Shown here: piece after piece, positions 6,726-13,633 of the stretch
Numbering within the stretch: the stretch's first letter is position 1
Layout: the number at the start of each line of letters is the position of its first letter
DNA from: Natrinema soli
Lineage (GTDB): Archaea > Halobacteriota > Halobacteria > Halobacteriales > Natrialbaceae
Assembly (NCBI RefSeq): GCF_028618695.1
Contig: NZ_JAQIVI010000198.1
Coordinates: forward strand, 1-15,833
DNA: 15,833 nucleotides
Direction of reading: 5' to 3'
Program-made: the position numbers and the translations under genes
Notes under the pieces: generated by a model
Seen by the model: the letters and a program-made list of their open reading frames with translations, nothing else
Told to the model about the DNA's origin: nothing
Databases searched by the model: none

Positions 6726-6859
6726 TTCGAGACGGTAGTGAAGCCGTAGGGAGGGTATACCCGCCGAAAAGCACCGTTGTAGCACGCTCCGGAGTTCTAT
6801 CTACCGGTGTGAATTTCAACGGCCGGCACAGGAAGGCGGTCCGCTGTTCGTACGTGATG

Positions 6860-6866
6860 TATAAAA
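6860..6866 (+). promoter_or_regulatory. TATA box TATAAAA just before the 6874 gene
   Basis: This near-consensus box ends only 7 bases before the first ATG (6874). If it is functional, transcription would start at about 6886-6890, inside the frame as drawn. Translation would then have to begin at a later codon such as GTG 6934 or ATG 6979. Confidence 0.45.
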
Positions 6867-6873
6867 TGACTAT

Positions 6874-7182
6874 ATGCGATTCAGACAAACCACGGACCGA
6901 ACCGAGGACGACTCGAGAAGCGTCGTAGACCGAGTGAGAGGACGATCGGAGGACCGAACCGAAGACGACTCGAGAAGCATGTTGGACCGGGCGAGAGGAC
7001 GATCGAAAGAGCCAACTGCGGACGAGACGGGGAGCCGGTTCGATCGAGCCAGGGCGAAGTACGGACTCGGTGCGCTGCTCGTCGCCGCCGGGGTCGTGCT
7101 CTTCGTCTTCCCGGAACCGATCACGTCGTCCGCGGGCCTCGCACTGATCGCAGTAGGGGCCCTCATCTGGCTCGTCAGCTGA
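6874..7182 (+). CDS. Small two-helix membrane protein with duplicated charged N-terminus (102 aa)
   Basis: Residues 64-79 (GLGALLVAAGVVLFVF) and 84-101 form a membrane hairpin around the turn 'PEPITSS'. Small haloarchaeal proteins with this 'GVVLFVFPEP' hairpin are common and uncharacterised. The N-terminal half is charged and made of repeats: residues 8-26 and 27-45 are near-identical 19-residue units (DRTEDDSRSxxDRxRGRS), and 50-62 (DETGSRFDRARAK) looks like a third, decayed unit. The start is uncertain. The ATG at 6874 is the longest choice, but a TATAAAA box only 8 bp upstream would place the transcript start inside the frame and favour GTG 6934 or ATG 6979, which would remove one repeat. 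No function can be assigned. Confidence 0.7.
   Translation: MRFRQTTDRTEDDSRSVVDRVRGRSEDRTEDDSRSMLDRARGRSKEPTADETGSRFDRARAKYGLGALLVAAGVVLFVFPEPITSSAGLALIAVGALIWLVS
6895..7008 (+). repeat. 57-bp tandem duplication inside the 6874 gene
   Basis: Copies 6895-6951 and 6952-7008 align without gaps and in frame (19 codons each). The longest identical stretch is GACGACTCGAGAAGC. Differences are scattered and mostly in the middle codons, so the duplication is recent but not brand-new. Confidence 0.8.
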
Positions 7183-7374
7183 CTCCGGTAGCCGAGCGCC
7201 GTCGGTCGACGAGGACGCCGGTCCTCGAATACGCTATTTATGGGCGTCGTCGGTCGTGGAGCGCGCGTCTGGAGAGGGGCGACCCCTCGGAGCGACCGCG
7301 GATGTCGAGCACGCTCGATCGACGGGCGGTCGAGAGCGGAGAGACCCGCTCGTATTCACACGCGGCGGAACGAG

Positions 7375-9057
7375 TCAGTCGGCAGCGCCCGCCGTGGCGC
7401 GTTCGCGAAGCGCCTCCTTGTCCGTCTTCTCGATGTCGGTCAGCGGAATCGACTCGACGAACGTCACCGTCGAGGGCATCGCGTGTTTCGGCACGTTCCC
7501 CTCGAGGTGATCGATCACGTCCGCCTCGGTCAGGTCGGCGTCCGGTTTCGGTTCGATGAAGATCCGGACCCGTTCGCTGCCCGGCCGCTCCGGATCGGGA
7601 ACGCCGACCGTCGCGGGTCGTTTGACACCCTCGAGAGCGTACAGGACCTCGTCGACTTCTTCGGAGTAGACCTTCAACCCCGAGACGTTGATCATGTGCT
7701 TGACGCGGTCGACGACGTAGAACCGCCCCTCCGAATCGACTTTTGCAATGTCACCGGTGGCGACGTACCCCTCGTCGTCGAAGGGATCCCTGTCCTCGTC
7801 GAGGTATCCCTTCATCCGCTGGGGGCCGTTTACCAGCATCTCGCCCTCGAGCTCGTCGGCCGCGGCCGCCTCGAGCGGAACCTCCTCGCCGGTGTCGACG
7901 TCGCGGAGTTTGATGTCCGTGTCCGGGACGGGGATGCCGATGGTCGGCTGATCGAGGCCGTCGTCGTCCGACGAGCCGGTCAGAAACCCGTGGATGCCGT
8001 GGATGTTGAAGTGCGTGATCGGAGACATCTCGGAGAGCCCGTACCCCTGGGAGATGCCGCCGGACTCGCGCTCGAACTCCGATTTCGTCTCGCTCGCCAG
8101 GGGTGCGGAGCCGGAGATGCCGAGCACCTCCGCCGACAGCTCCTCGTCGACGAGTTCCATGAACTGGGTCGGAACCCCGAACATGATCAGCGGGTCGTGC
8201 GTCTCGACCAGTTCGCTCATCTGTGCCGTGTTCCGCGCGTCGGGAACGACCAGGAGGTCGAGCGCGAGCTCGAGCAGACTGTTGGTGATCGAGTAGCCGT
8301 ACGAGTGATACATCGGCAGCGCCATCACCGCCGCCTCGCTCCCGCGCATCATCTCCGCCAGCTGGGACTGCGCGGCGACGCCCTGCAACGCGTTGGCCAC
8401 GAGGTTTCGGTGGGTCAGCAGACACCCCTTCGGGAGGCCGGTCGTGCCGCCGGTGAACAGCAGCGTGTGAACGTCCGTCTCGACGTCGAAGTCGATATCC
8501 GGGGGCGCTCGCTCGGCCTCTTCGATGACCGCCGGCAGCCACTCGGCTCCGTCGACCGTCTCGTGGTCGGCCGGAGGGTCCGCCGAGTAATCCTTCAGCG
8601 ACGTGAGAATGACGTCGTCCAGGTCGAGGTCGTCCGCGAGCGAGCGCACCAGCTCGAGGTGTTTGTCGTGGCCGATCAGGACTTCGGGGTCGCCCTGCTC
8701 GAGCCGGTAGGCGAGCGATTCCTCGGCGTCGAGGAAGTCGTTCGGAATGTGGACGCCGCCGGCCCGCGAGATGGCGTTCGAGGCGACGACGAACTGGACG
8801 GACGTCGGCAGGATCGTCGCGACCCTGCTCCCCTTCTCGACGCCGCGCTCGCGCAGCGCCGTCGCCAGTCGTTCGACGTCCGCGAGCACCTCAGGATAGG
8901 TGTACCGTTTGCCGTACTGGACGATCCCCTGTTCCGGGTAGTCGGCCGCGGCGTTCTCGAGGAATCGGTGGACCGGTTCGTCGGGATACGGCTCGAGCGT
9001 CTCGGGAATGCCGAACCGTTCGTACGCCGTCGACCAGAGTGTCGCGTCTCGGGACAT
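7375..9057 (-). CDS. AMP-forming acyl-CoA synthetase / long-chain fatty acid-CoA ligase family (560 aa)
   Basis: Adenylate-forming enzyme that activates a carboxylic acid with ATP to an acyl-adenylate and then transfers it to CoA. The large N-domain carries the phosphate loop 'LLFTGGTTGLPKG' (199-211), 'PMYHSYG' (248-254), 'SGSAPL' (315-320) and 'QGYGLSEMSP' (337-346). The hinge region has 'TGDIAKVD' (434-441) and D450-R451 ('YVVDRVKHMINVSGLKVY'), and the small C-domain has the catalytic Lys at K544 ('DIEKTDKEALRE'). Length and motif order are complete, so it should be active. The acid cannot be predicted; medium- or long-chain fatty acids are the usual guess. It stands alone between convergent and divergent neighbours, with a TATA-like CTTTAG about 27 bp upstream of its ATG. 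Its product type would feed the acyl-CoA dehydrogenase and SCP2-like proteins nearby. Confidence 0.9.
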   Translation of the reverse strand: MSRDATLWSTAYERFGIPETLEPYPDEPVHRFLENAAADYPEQGIVQYGKRYTYPEVLADVERLATALRERGVEKGSRVATILPTSVQFVVASNAISRAGGVHIPNDFLDAEESLAYRLEQGDPEVLIGHDKHLELVRSLADDLDLDDVILTSLKDYSADPPADHETVDGAEWLPAVIEEAERAPPDIDFDVETDVHTLLFTGGTTGLPKGCLLTHRNLVANALQGVAAQSQLAEMMRGSEAAVMALPMYHSYGYSITNSLLELALDLLVVPDARNTAQMSELVETHDPLIMFGVPTQFMELVDEELSAEVLGISGSAPLASETKSEFERESGGISQGYGLSEMSPITHFNIHGIHGFLTGSSDDDGLDQPTIGIPVPDTDIKLRDVDTGEEVPLEAAAADELEGEMLVNGPQRMKGYLDEDRDPFDDEGYVATGDIAKVDSEGRFYVVDRVKHMINVSGLKVYSEEVDEVLYALEGVKRPATVGVPDPERPGSERVRIFIEPKPDADLTEADVIDHLEGNVPKHAMPSTVTFVESIPLTDIEKTDKEALRERATAGAAD

Positions 9058-9214
9058 TCGTTCTCGTTACCGGTCCTGATTCGCTAAAGGATACCCACTG
9101 CCATCCGGGGGAGTTGAAGGTCGACACCGGTGGACTCGCGGCTTCCGTGAGTGGGGTCGTCTACCGAATCAGTGGGCGAACCGTCTTCGATACGCCGGGG
9201 GCGGGCCCGGCATC

Positions 9215-9223
9215 GATATAAAT
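9215..9223 (+). promoter_or_regulatory. TATA box for the short-chain dehydrogenase gene
   Basis: GATATAAAT lies about 57 bp before the ATG at 9277. The transcript should start near 9245 and carry a leader of about 30 nt. It is a near-consensus haloarchaeal TATA element in a GC-rich surrounding. Confidence 0.6.
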
Positions 9224-9276
9224 GACCTGCGATCCGTCGAGCAATTTCCTTCGTCGTCGCCGATCACTCTCGGTGC

Positions 9277-10053
9277 ATGGACTTCGGACTGGACGACAAG
9301 ACCGCGCTCGTCACGGGGGCGGGCGGTCGGATCGGCAGCGTCGACTGCGAGGTACTCGCCGCGGAAGGCACCGACGTAGTCGCGCTGGACGTCGACATCG
9401 ATGCCGCCGAAACGGTCGCCGACGATATCGAAGATGCGGGCGGGACGGCTCGCGCGCTCGAGTGCGACCTGACCGATCGCGACGCGGTCGCGGAGACGGT
9501 TTCGGCGATCGACGAGGACGTCGGCGGCATCGACGTGTTGATCAACAACGCGGGAATGGTCGACGCCCGCGACAGAGTCGAGGACTTCGACGACGACGTC
9601 TGGGATCGCGACGTCGCGGTCAATCTGACGGGGACCTACAACGTCACCCGCGCGGTCTACCCCGGGATGAAAGAGCGGGAGTGGGGGCGCATCATCAACA
9701 TGTCCTCGGTCGCCGGCTGGCAGGGCGGCTTCGGTCAGGCCTCCTACAGCGCGACGAAGTCCGCGCTGATCGGCTTCGGCAAGACGCTCGCCCTCGAGGG
9801 AGCCCAGCACGGCATCACGAGCAACGTCGTCGCGCCGAGCATCGTCGTCGGCGCGCTCGCGGACCTGCCGATCGACCAGTTAGAGGGGGTCGACGAGCAC
9901 TTCGCCCGGATCGCGAAGGCCACGCCGATGCGCCGCCTGGGACGGGAGGAAGACGTCGCCAACCTGATCGCGTATCTCTGCTCCGAACAGGCCGAATACA
10001 TCACGGGGCAGGTCGTCGGTGTTACCGGCGGCGTCGACCTCTTCAGTTTCTAG
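9277..10053 (+). CDS. Short-chain dehydrogenase/reductase (classical SDR, 258 aa)
   Basis: NAD(P)-dependent oxidoreductase with a Rossmann fold. Visible motifs are the cofactor loop 'TGAGGRIG' (13-20), an acidic end to the second strand ('ALDVD', D38) that favours NAD(H) over NADP(H), 'CDLT' (63-66), 'NNAG' (90-93), the active-site N116, S143/S144 ('NMSSVAG') and Y157-x3-K161 ('YSATK'). The end 'TGQVVGVTGGVDLF' is the usual C-terminal motif. Length fits 3-oxoacyl-(ACP/CoA) reductases and 3-hydroxyacyl-CoA dehydrogenases. Given the acyl-CoA genes around it, a 3-hydroxyacyl-CoA or related alcohol/ketone is a reasonable guess but not proven. Slightly odd is Asp23 in the first helix ('GSVDCEVLAAEG'), where classical SDRs usually have a small or hydrophobic residue. 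Its own promoter lies 57 bp upstream. Confidence 0.88.
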   Translation: MDFGLDDKTALVTGAGGRIGSVDCEVLAAEGTDVVALDVDIDAAETVADDIEDAGGTARALECDLTDRDAVAETVSAIDEDVGGIDVLINNAGMVDARDRVEDFDDDVWDRDVAVNLTGTYNVTRAVYPGMKEREWGRIINMSSVAGWQGGFGQASYSATKSALIGFGKTLALEGAQHGITSNVVAPSIVVGALADLPIDQLEGVDEHFARIAKATPMRRLGREEDVANLIAYLCSEQAEYITGQVVGVTGGVDLFSF

Positions 10054-10332
10054 CCGACCGCCGCTGCAGCGCCCGATTTCCGGCATCGATCGAACCGACG
10101 ATCCCGCGAGATTGCGGCCGACGATCTCAGAATATTCCGGCCACCGATCTCGCGGATGGCCGAATCGGTCGCTATCGACGCTCGAGGCCGACTGCGACGG
10201 ATCGTCAGGACGGCGTAACACAGCCGCCATCCCCGTCGCACTGCGGCGATCACACTCGCCGTCTCCGTCGCACCGCGCAGGTCGCAGCCGGTCTCCCCTC
10301 GGCTCGCGTCCCGATTCGCGCGACCGCGGCCG

Positions 10333-10983
10333 TCACGGAATGATCTGTGCGAGGATTTTCGACTCGATCTTTCGCAGGTGGCCGCCGACCGTTCCACCGG
10401 TGCAGCCGAGTTCGTTGCCGATATCCTCGTGCGTCACCGCTCGAGGCACGTTGTAGTAGCCCATATCGACGGCGGTCTGGAGGATCTCTTGTTGGCGCTC
10501 GGTGAGCTGGGAGAACAGGCGGTCCGTGTCCGGTTCGTACTCCCCCGTCTTGAGGAGCTTGAGCCTGATTCCGTCGGGAACGTCCGGAATGGCGTCCTGA
10601 AAGCTCCCGACGTCGCCGATCATCGTGACGCGCAACCCGCCGCGCCGCGTGAACTCGAGGGGCGTATCGAAGATGAACTCGAACTCTTTGAGCATGCTCA
10701 GCAGGCCGACGAGCCTGCTGTGAGCCTCGACGTGGATGTAGGCGTGAATCTCGTCGTCGACGCCCGAGAGCTGATACTTGCGCACCATCGGCGAGTCCGC
10801 CAGAATCGACTCGAGGGCGTCCCGATCGCCCGCGAATTGATAGATCGTGACGATCGTCTCGTCGGCGAGGAGGTTGACGTTGTGAAGGAGTTCGCGCGAG
10901 ACCTCGGGATGGTCCGCGATCCGCTTATCGACAGGATGCAACCCCTCGTCGTCAGGGATGATAATGCATTTTGCGTATCTCAT
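10333..10983 (-). CDS. HTH-10 (bacterio-opsin activator-like) transcriptional regulator (216 aa)
   Basis: The C-terminal 160-211 is the HTH-10 domain typical of haloarchaeal Bat-like regulators: 'LTERQQEILQTAVDMGYYNVPR' leads into the helix-turn-helix 'THEDIGNELGCTGGTVGGHLRKIESKI'. The N-terminal 150 residues match the sensor-like domain associated with these regulators, with mixed alpha/beta structure and no haem, PAS or metal motif that I can name. Cytosolic DNA-binding protein; the signal and target genes are unknown. HTH-10 regulators often control genes close by, so the methyltransferase upstream on the same strand, or the divergent envelope operon beyond it, are candidate targets. A TATA-like AAGTATGTT (minus strand, about 11006-11014) lies about 25-30 bp before the ATG, consistent with a leaderless transcript. 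Confidence 0.85.
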   Translation of the reverse strand: MRYAKCIIIPDDEGLHPVDKRIADHPEVSRELLHNVNLLADETIVTIYQFAGDRDALESILADSPMVRKYQLSGVDDEIHAYIHVEAHSRLVGLLSMLKEFEFIFDTPLEFTRRGGLRVTMIGDVGSFQDAIPDVPDGIRLKLLKTGEYEPDTDRLFSQLTERQQEILQTAVDMGYYNVPRAVTHEDIGNELGCTGGTVGGHLRKIESKILAQIIP

Positions 10984-11155
10984 CGCACGACCGCCACCAC
11001 AATGTGAACATACTTCTTGCTACCGTTTACCAATGGAAATGCGAAGCGAGTCCGACAGCGGTCGGCCGGTCCGTACGCCGAGACGACCGTCAGTCGCCAA
11101 TATCTGCGCTCCGTTCCGGCTCGTCGACGGACCGATGGCGACGATATCGGAGCCA

Positions 11156-12007
11156 CTACTCGGGGAGTTCGGCGGTGAAGTTGCCGTGGACTGCGATTCC
11201 GCGCTCGATGATCTCGTACTGGTGATAGAGCGTCACACCCTGATCGACGGACGATTCGCTCTTGAGGCCGAGCGCGGCCGCGATCCTGAGGAGGGGCGTG
11301 ACGGCCAGTGAGAGCAACCACTGGCGTCGCGACGACGGAATGATCTGCTCGTAGTGGTCCTCGAACGTCACATCCGTGAATCCGACCTCCTCGAGGGCCT
11401 CCCGGAACTCGCTGATGTGCGCGAAGTCGGGAACGGCCCATCCGTCGAGGACCGTTCGCAGCTTCTCCGCCTCCGGGTCGGTCAGCGCGGTTCGGCTCCT
11501 GAAGCCGTCGGATATCATGAGACGGCCGCCCGGCGCGAGGACGCGGCGAATCTCCTCGAGGACCCGTTCCTTGTGCTCCGAGTGACAGACCGTTTCGATG
11601 CCGGAGACCGCGTCGAACGTCCCGTCGGGGTACGGAATGTCGTGGTAGTCCCCGACGCTGAACTCGGTCGACTGGGCAACCCCGCGCTCGCGGGCGTTCG
11701 CCCGGGCTTCGCTGACGTGCAGCGGATCGATGTCGATACCGTGGACGTCGGCCCCGTGTTCGGCCGCGACGTGCGTCGGGAACCCGCCGCGTCCCGTCCC
11801 GATATCCAACACCGTGTCCGCCTCGTCGACCTCGAGCGTGTCGGCATAGACCCGGTTGGAGTTCACCATGGCTTCTCGGTGAGTCGTGGATTCGTCGTCG
11901 TAAAAGCCGTAGTGGAGGTTGGCGGTACTCCAGAAGACGCGATACTCCCACGCGGTCTCGTTGTAGAAGTCGACGATTTCGTCGGCGTCGAACCGTTGCG
12001 TTTGCAT
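11156..12007 (-). CDS. Class I SAM-dependent methyltransferase (283 aa)
   Basis: The Rossmann methyltransferase core is clear: motif I 'VLDIGTGRGG' (66-75), an acidic end to the second strand ('HGIDIDP', 89-95), 'VGDYHDIPYPDGTFDAV' (118-134) and 'VLAPGGRLMISD' (156-167). The N-terminal 'FYNETAWEYRVFW' followed by 'LHYGFYDD' is typical of small-molecule methyltransferases related to sterol C-24, tocopherol and glycine/sarcosine methyltransferases. The C-terminal part (about 200-270) contains a hydrophobic helix 'WLLSLAVTPLLRIAAALGL' that may shape a lipid-like substrate pocket or bind the membrane surface. Substrate unknown; an isoprenoid or quinone-like molecule is possible. It reads away from the envelope operon and lies 172 bp upstream of the HTH-10 regulator gene on the same strand. 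Confidence 0.86.
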   Translation of the reverse strand: MQTQRFDADEIVDFYNETAWEYRVFWSTANLHYGFYDDESTTHREAMVNSNRVYADTLEVDEADTVLDIGTGRGGFPTHVAAEHGADVHGIDIDPLHVSEARANARERGVAQSTEFSVGDYHDIPYPDGTFDAVSGIETVCHSEHKERVLEEIRRVLAPGGRLMISDGFRSRTALTDPEAEKLRTVLDGWAVPDFAHISEFREALEEVGFTDVTFEDHYEQIIPSSRRQWLLSLAVTPLLRIAAALGLKSESSVDQGVTLYHQYEIIERGIAVHGNFTAELPE

Positions 12008-12058
12008 GCTCTGAGGCGGACCGTTCCGTCCAATAGTCTTTCTCCCGCGTTTCCACGT

Positions 12059-12070
12059 CTATTTATACCA
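12059..12070 (-). promoter_or_regulatory. TATA box for the methyltransferase gene
   Basis: On the minus strand it reads TGGTATAAATAG, close to the archaeal consensus. It lies about 55 bp before the ATG at 12007, so a leader of about 25-30 nt is expected. Confidence 0.6.
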
Positions 12071-12154
12071 TCTCACTCACGAACGGTGTCACTCGCTTCT
12101 CTCTCGGCTCGTCGAGACCACAACAAAGAGCGGAAACGCGATGGATATGTTCTC

Positions 12155-12166
12155 AAATATATAATA
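12155..12166 (+). promoter_or_regulatory. AT-rich TATA element, probable promoter of the envelope operon
   Basis: AAATATATAATA is the strongest AT-rich box in the 345-bp space between the methyltransferase and the first large operon gene. A start about 25 bp downstream (near 12190) would give a short leader that includes the Shine-Dalgarno sequence at 12203-12210. A second, weaker box (GTATAAAC, 12183-12190) would start transcription too close to that site. Confidence 0.5.
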
Positions 12167-12202
12167 CTTGTGGCCGAATCCTGTATAAACTCCCCCGCAT
12201 AC

Positions 12203-12210
12203 AAGGAGGT
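12203..12210 (+). promoter_or_regulatory. Strong Shine-Dalgarno AAGGAGGT of a small ORF
   Basis: GGAGGT is the perfect complement of the archaeal 16S rRNA 3' end, and it is followed three bases later by ATG (12214). Strong sites of this kind are rare in front of haloarchaeal genes. This one argues that the short ORF behind it is translated. Confidence 0.6.
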
Positions 12211-12213
12211 AAA

Positions 12214-12351
12214 ATGATTACAAATCGTGTTGGGTGTGTACTTGTGCCATTCACAATGCAACACCGACTCGACCGATTATCGGACGATTCGGGCCCTATC
12301 TCGGCGAACTGTCACGATGCTGCGGAAATACTGATCGATAAAAGGGTGTAA
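12214..12351 (+). CDS. Small ORF (45 aa) leading the envelope operon
   Basis: The ORF starts MITNRVGCVL and ends AAEILIDKRV. Support comes from its surroundings rather than from similarity. It has a near-ideal ribosome-binding site directly upstream, it lies downstream of a TATA box, and its TAA is separated by a single base from the ATG of the next gene (TAAtATG), as in translationally coupled operons. Two Cys residues (8 and 34) and the 'HDAAEIL' stretch are visible; there is no clear membrane helix. It could be a genuine small protein, or a leader peptide whose translation sets expression of the genes behind it. Codon use is AT-richer than the neighbours at its start. Not recognised as any family. 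Confidence 0.5.
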   Translation: MITNRVGCVLVPFTMQHRLDRLSDDSGPISANCHDAAEILIDKRV

Positions 12352-12352
12352 T

Positions 12353-12985
12353 ATGTACAATAAAAAGCGACTATTGGGCGGAACCGGTGCATCGTTCTTG
12401 GTCGTCGCGCTCGTGGGAATGATCGTCCTGTCGTCGGGGACGGCCTACGCTGCGCCACTGGCGAGCGGCAGCGGGTTCACCGTCGAGGCCGACGAGATCA
12501 GATCCGACGAGTTCCTCCTCTACCCCAGCGCCGGTGAAAACGATCAAGGAGAGACGCCGGTCGTGGTCGTCGAGCAACGCGGCGTCGAAATCGACGGACT
12601 GGTGCTGACGAGAGAGCAGGAAGTACCCATGATGGACGGGACGATGGAGATCTCGTTCACCGCCGACGAGACGGTCACGGCGGACGAGCAGTACATCAAA
12701 CTCACCGGGCTGGAAGCGGAGAACGCTGAGTTCAACGGCCAGGTCATCGACGCCCAGTCCAGCAACGATCCGGAACAGCAGTTCCAACAGACGGCGGGTG
12801 AGAACGCCAATCCCGAAGAAGGGCGGCTCACTGACATCAACGGAGAAGGACCCGGAATGGTGCAAGAAGACGTCAAAATCGACATGGTGTACCTCGCCTC
12901 GAACGAGATCACCCTCCCCGGCCTCGACGTCGGCGTGGATTACAACGCCGGTGGCTCTGACGGAGCCAACAACTCGAGCGGGTGA
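12353..12985 (+). CDS. Secreted DUF6230-like protein (210 aa)
   Basis: Residues 1-34 form a Sec-type signal peptide: basic 'NKKR', a hydrophobic core near 14-28, and a likely cut after 'TAYAA'. The mature part is acidic and predicted beta-rich. Its order of motifs recalls DUF6230 proteins of Streptomyces (often mislabelled cholesterol esterase): an early 'GSGFTVEADEI' segment, a central 'LTGLEAENAEFNGQVI' block, and a closing 'ASNEITLPGLDVGVDY'. The function of that family is unknown; no hydrolase triad is visible here. The next gene is DUF6114-like, the same partner as in actinobacteria, which strengthens the assignment. The start ATG follows the small ORF by one base. The Gly/Ser/Asn-rich tail has a sequon near the end (NNSSG). 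Probably extracellular. Confidence 0.72.
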   Translation: MYNKKRLLGGTGASFLVVALVGMIVLSSGTAYAAPLASGSGFTVEADEIRSDEFLLYPSAGENDQGETPVVVVEQRGVEIDGLVLTREQEVPMMDGTMEISFTADETVTADEQYIKLTGLEAENAEFNGQVIDAQSSNDPEQQFQQTAGENANPEEGRLTDINGEGPGMVQEDVKIDMVYLASNEITLPGLDVGVDYNAGGSDGANNSSG

Positions 12986-12990
12986 TACCG

Positions 12991-13578
12991 ATGGCAACTC
13001 AAAACAGCCAGAACGACTCCGAAACCGATCCCAACCGATTTGAGAGTCGGTGGAAGCGGGGAACCGGGTGGATCGGGAGCCGATGGAACCGGTTCAACGA
13101 CTGGCGGACGCGACGCCCGTTCATGGGCGGCGTCCTGCTCTGTCTGGCCGGGATTCTCATCACCTGGGTGCCGATGCAGATACTGCCCGATCTCATCTTC
13201 ATCGGCGGAGAGATGGCGGGCTTTCTCACCGTCGGTGCCCTGATCGGCGTGTTCGTCTTCCTGACGGGCGTGTACGCGCTGTACAGACCGTCGAAATCCC
13301 ACGAGATCGGCGTTATCGGTGTCGTTCTGTCGATCTTCTCACTGTTCGGTTCGCTCGGTGGGCTGTTCCTGGGGATGCTTCTGGGCATCCTCGGCGGCAA
13401 CCTCTGTATCGCGTGGAAACCCCGCGACGACGTTACCGACGAATCCCTGGCGGAACCAAGCAAGGTCGACCGAGCCATCGCGCGATTGCGAGATCGAGTC
13501 GAACGTGTCGTCGAGAAAGCGAACGCACGGCTCCGCGAGAGCGCCGAAACCAACACCCAACGGAGTGCCGACGAATGA
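12991..13578 (+). CDS. DUF6114-like membrane protein (195 aa)
   Basis: After a charged 40-residue start, the motif 'RTRRPFMGGVLLCLAGI' (39-55) opens the first membrane helix. This 'RPFxGGxLLxLAG' signature is what I recall of DUF6114 proteins of Streptomyces. Further helices lie near 67-97 and 104-141, the last containing 'GSLGGLFLGMLLGILGGNL' and ending in 'AWKP', again as in that family. An added C-terminal cytosolic tail (about 155-190) is a charged amphipathic helix or coiled coil. The ATG at 12991 is preferred over an upstream GTG (12982) because a good ribosome-binding match, GGGTGAT, sits just before it. It follows the DUF6230-like gene by five bases. The two products probably act together at the membrane; what they do is not known. 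Confidence 0.74.
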   Translation: MATQNSQNDSETDPNRFESRWKRGTGWIGSRWNRFNDWRTRRPFMGGVLLCLAGILITWVPMQILPDLIFIGGEMAGFLTVGALIGVFVFLTGVYALYRPSKSHEIGVIGVVLSIFSLFGSLGGLFLGMLLGILGGNLCIAWKPRDDVTDESLAEPSKVDRAIARLRDRVERVVEKANARLRESAETNTQRSADE

Positions 13579-13633
13579 CACCGGCACGAGCGACGACACG
13601 ACCACGAACGCGGCCGGTGGATTGGCCCGATAC

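Larger units (their letters stand above)
6273..6873. other. 601-bp intergenic region without a supported gene
   Basis: I see no convincing protein or RNA gene. A plus-strand frame across 6350-6928 is very basic and rich in Arg and rare codons, unlike neighbouring proteins. The region is moderately AT-rich in its right half. It holds an inverted repeat (6698-6725), a 10-bp palindrome GGGTATACCC (6753-6762) and a TATA-like box (6860-6866). It probably contains promoters for both flanking genes. Confidence 0.6.

Noticed and set aside
6350..6928. Plus-strand frame of 192 codons in the intergenic region
   Set aside because: The product is strongly basic and rich in Arg, unlike haloarchaeal proteins, with no start signal; it overlaps the better supported 6874 gene.
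7240..9087. Plus-strand frame of 615 codons
   Set aside because: Antisense to the acyl-CoA synthetase, which has P-loop, hinge and catalytic Lys motifs in order; the plus product is Arg/Val/Asp-rich without motifs.
10054..10332. Search for a gene, RNA or terminator hairpin between the convergent SDR and HTH-10 genes
   Set aside because: Only short frames and scattered GATC/CGAT-rich sequence are seen; no convincing hairpin or RNA gene could be supported.
12073..12264. Minus-strand frame of 63 codons
   Set aside because: It lies across the AT-rich promoter region of the envelope operon, overlaps the SD-led small ORF and has no start signal or haloarchaeal codon use.
13319..13633. N-terminal extension of the repeat protein upstream of ATG 13634
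   Set aside because: The open frame overlaps the DUF6114-like gene in another phase, and the extension is Cys/Ser/Arg-rich; the signal peptide begins right after ATG 13634.
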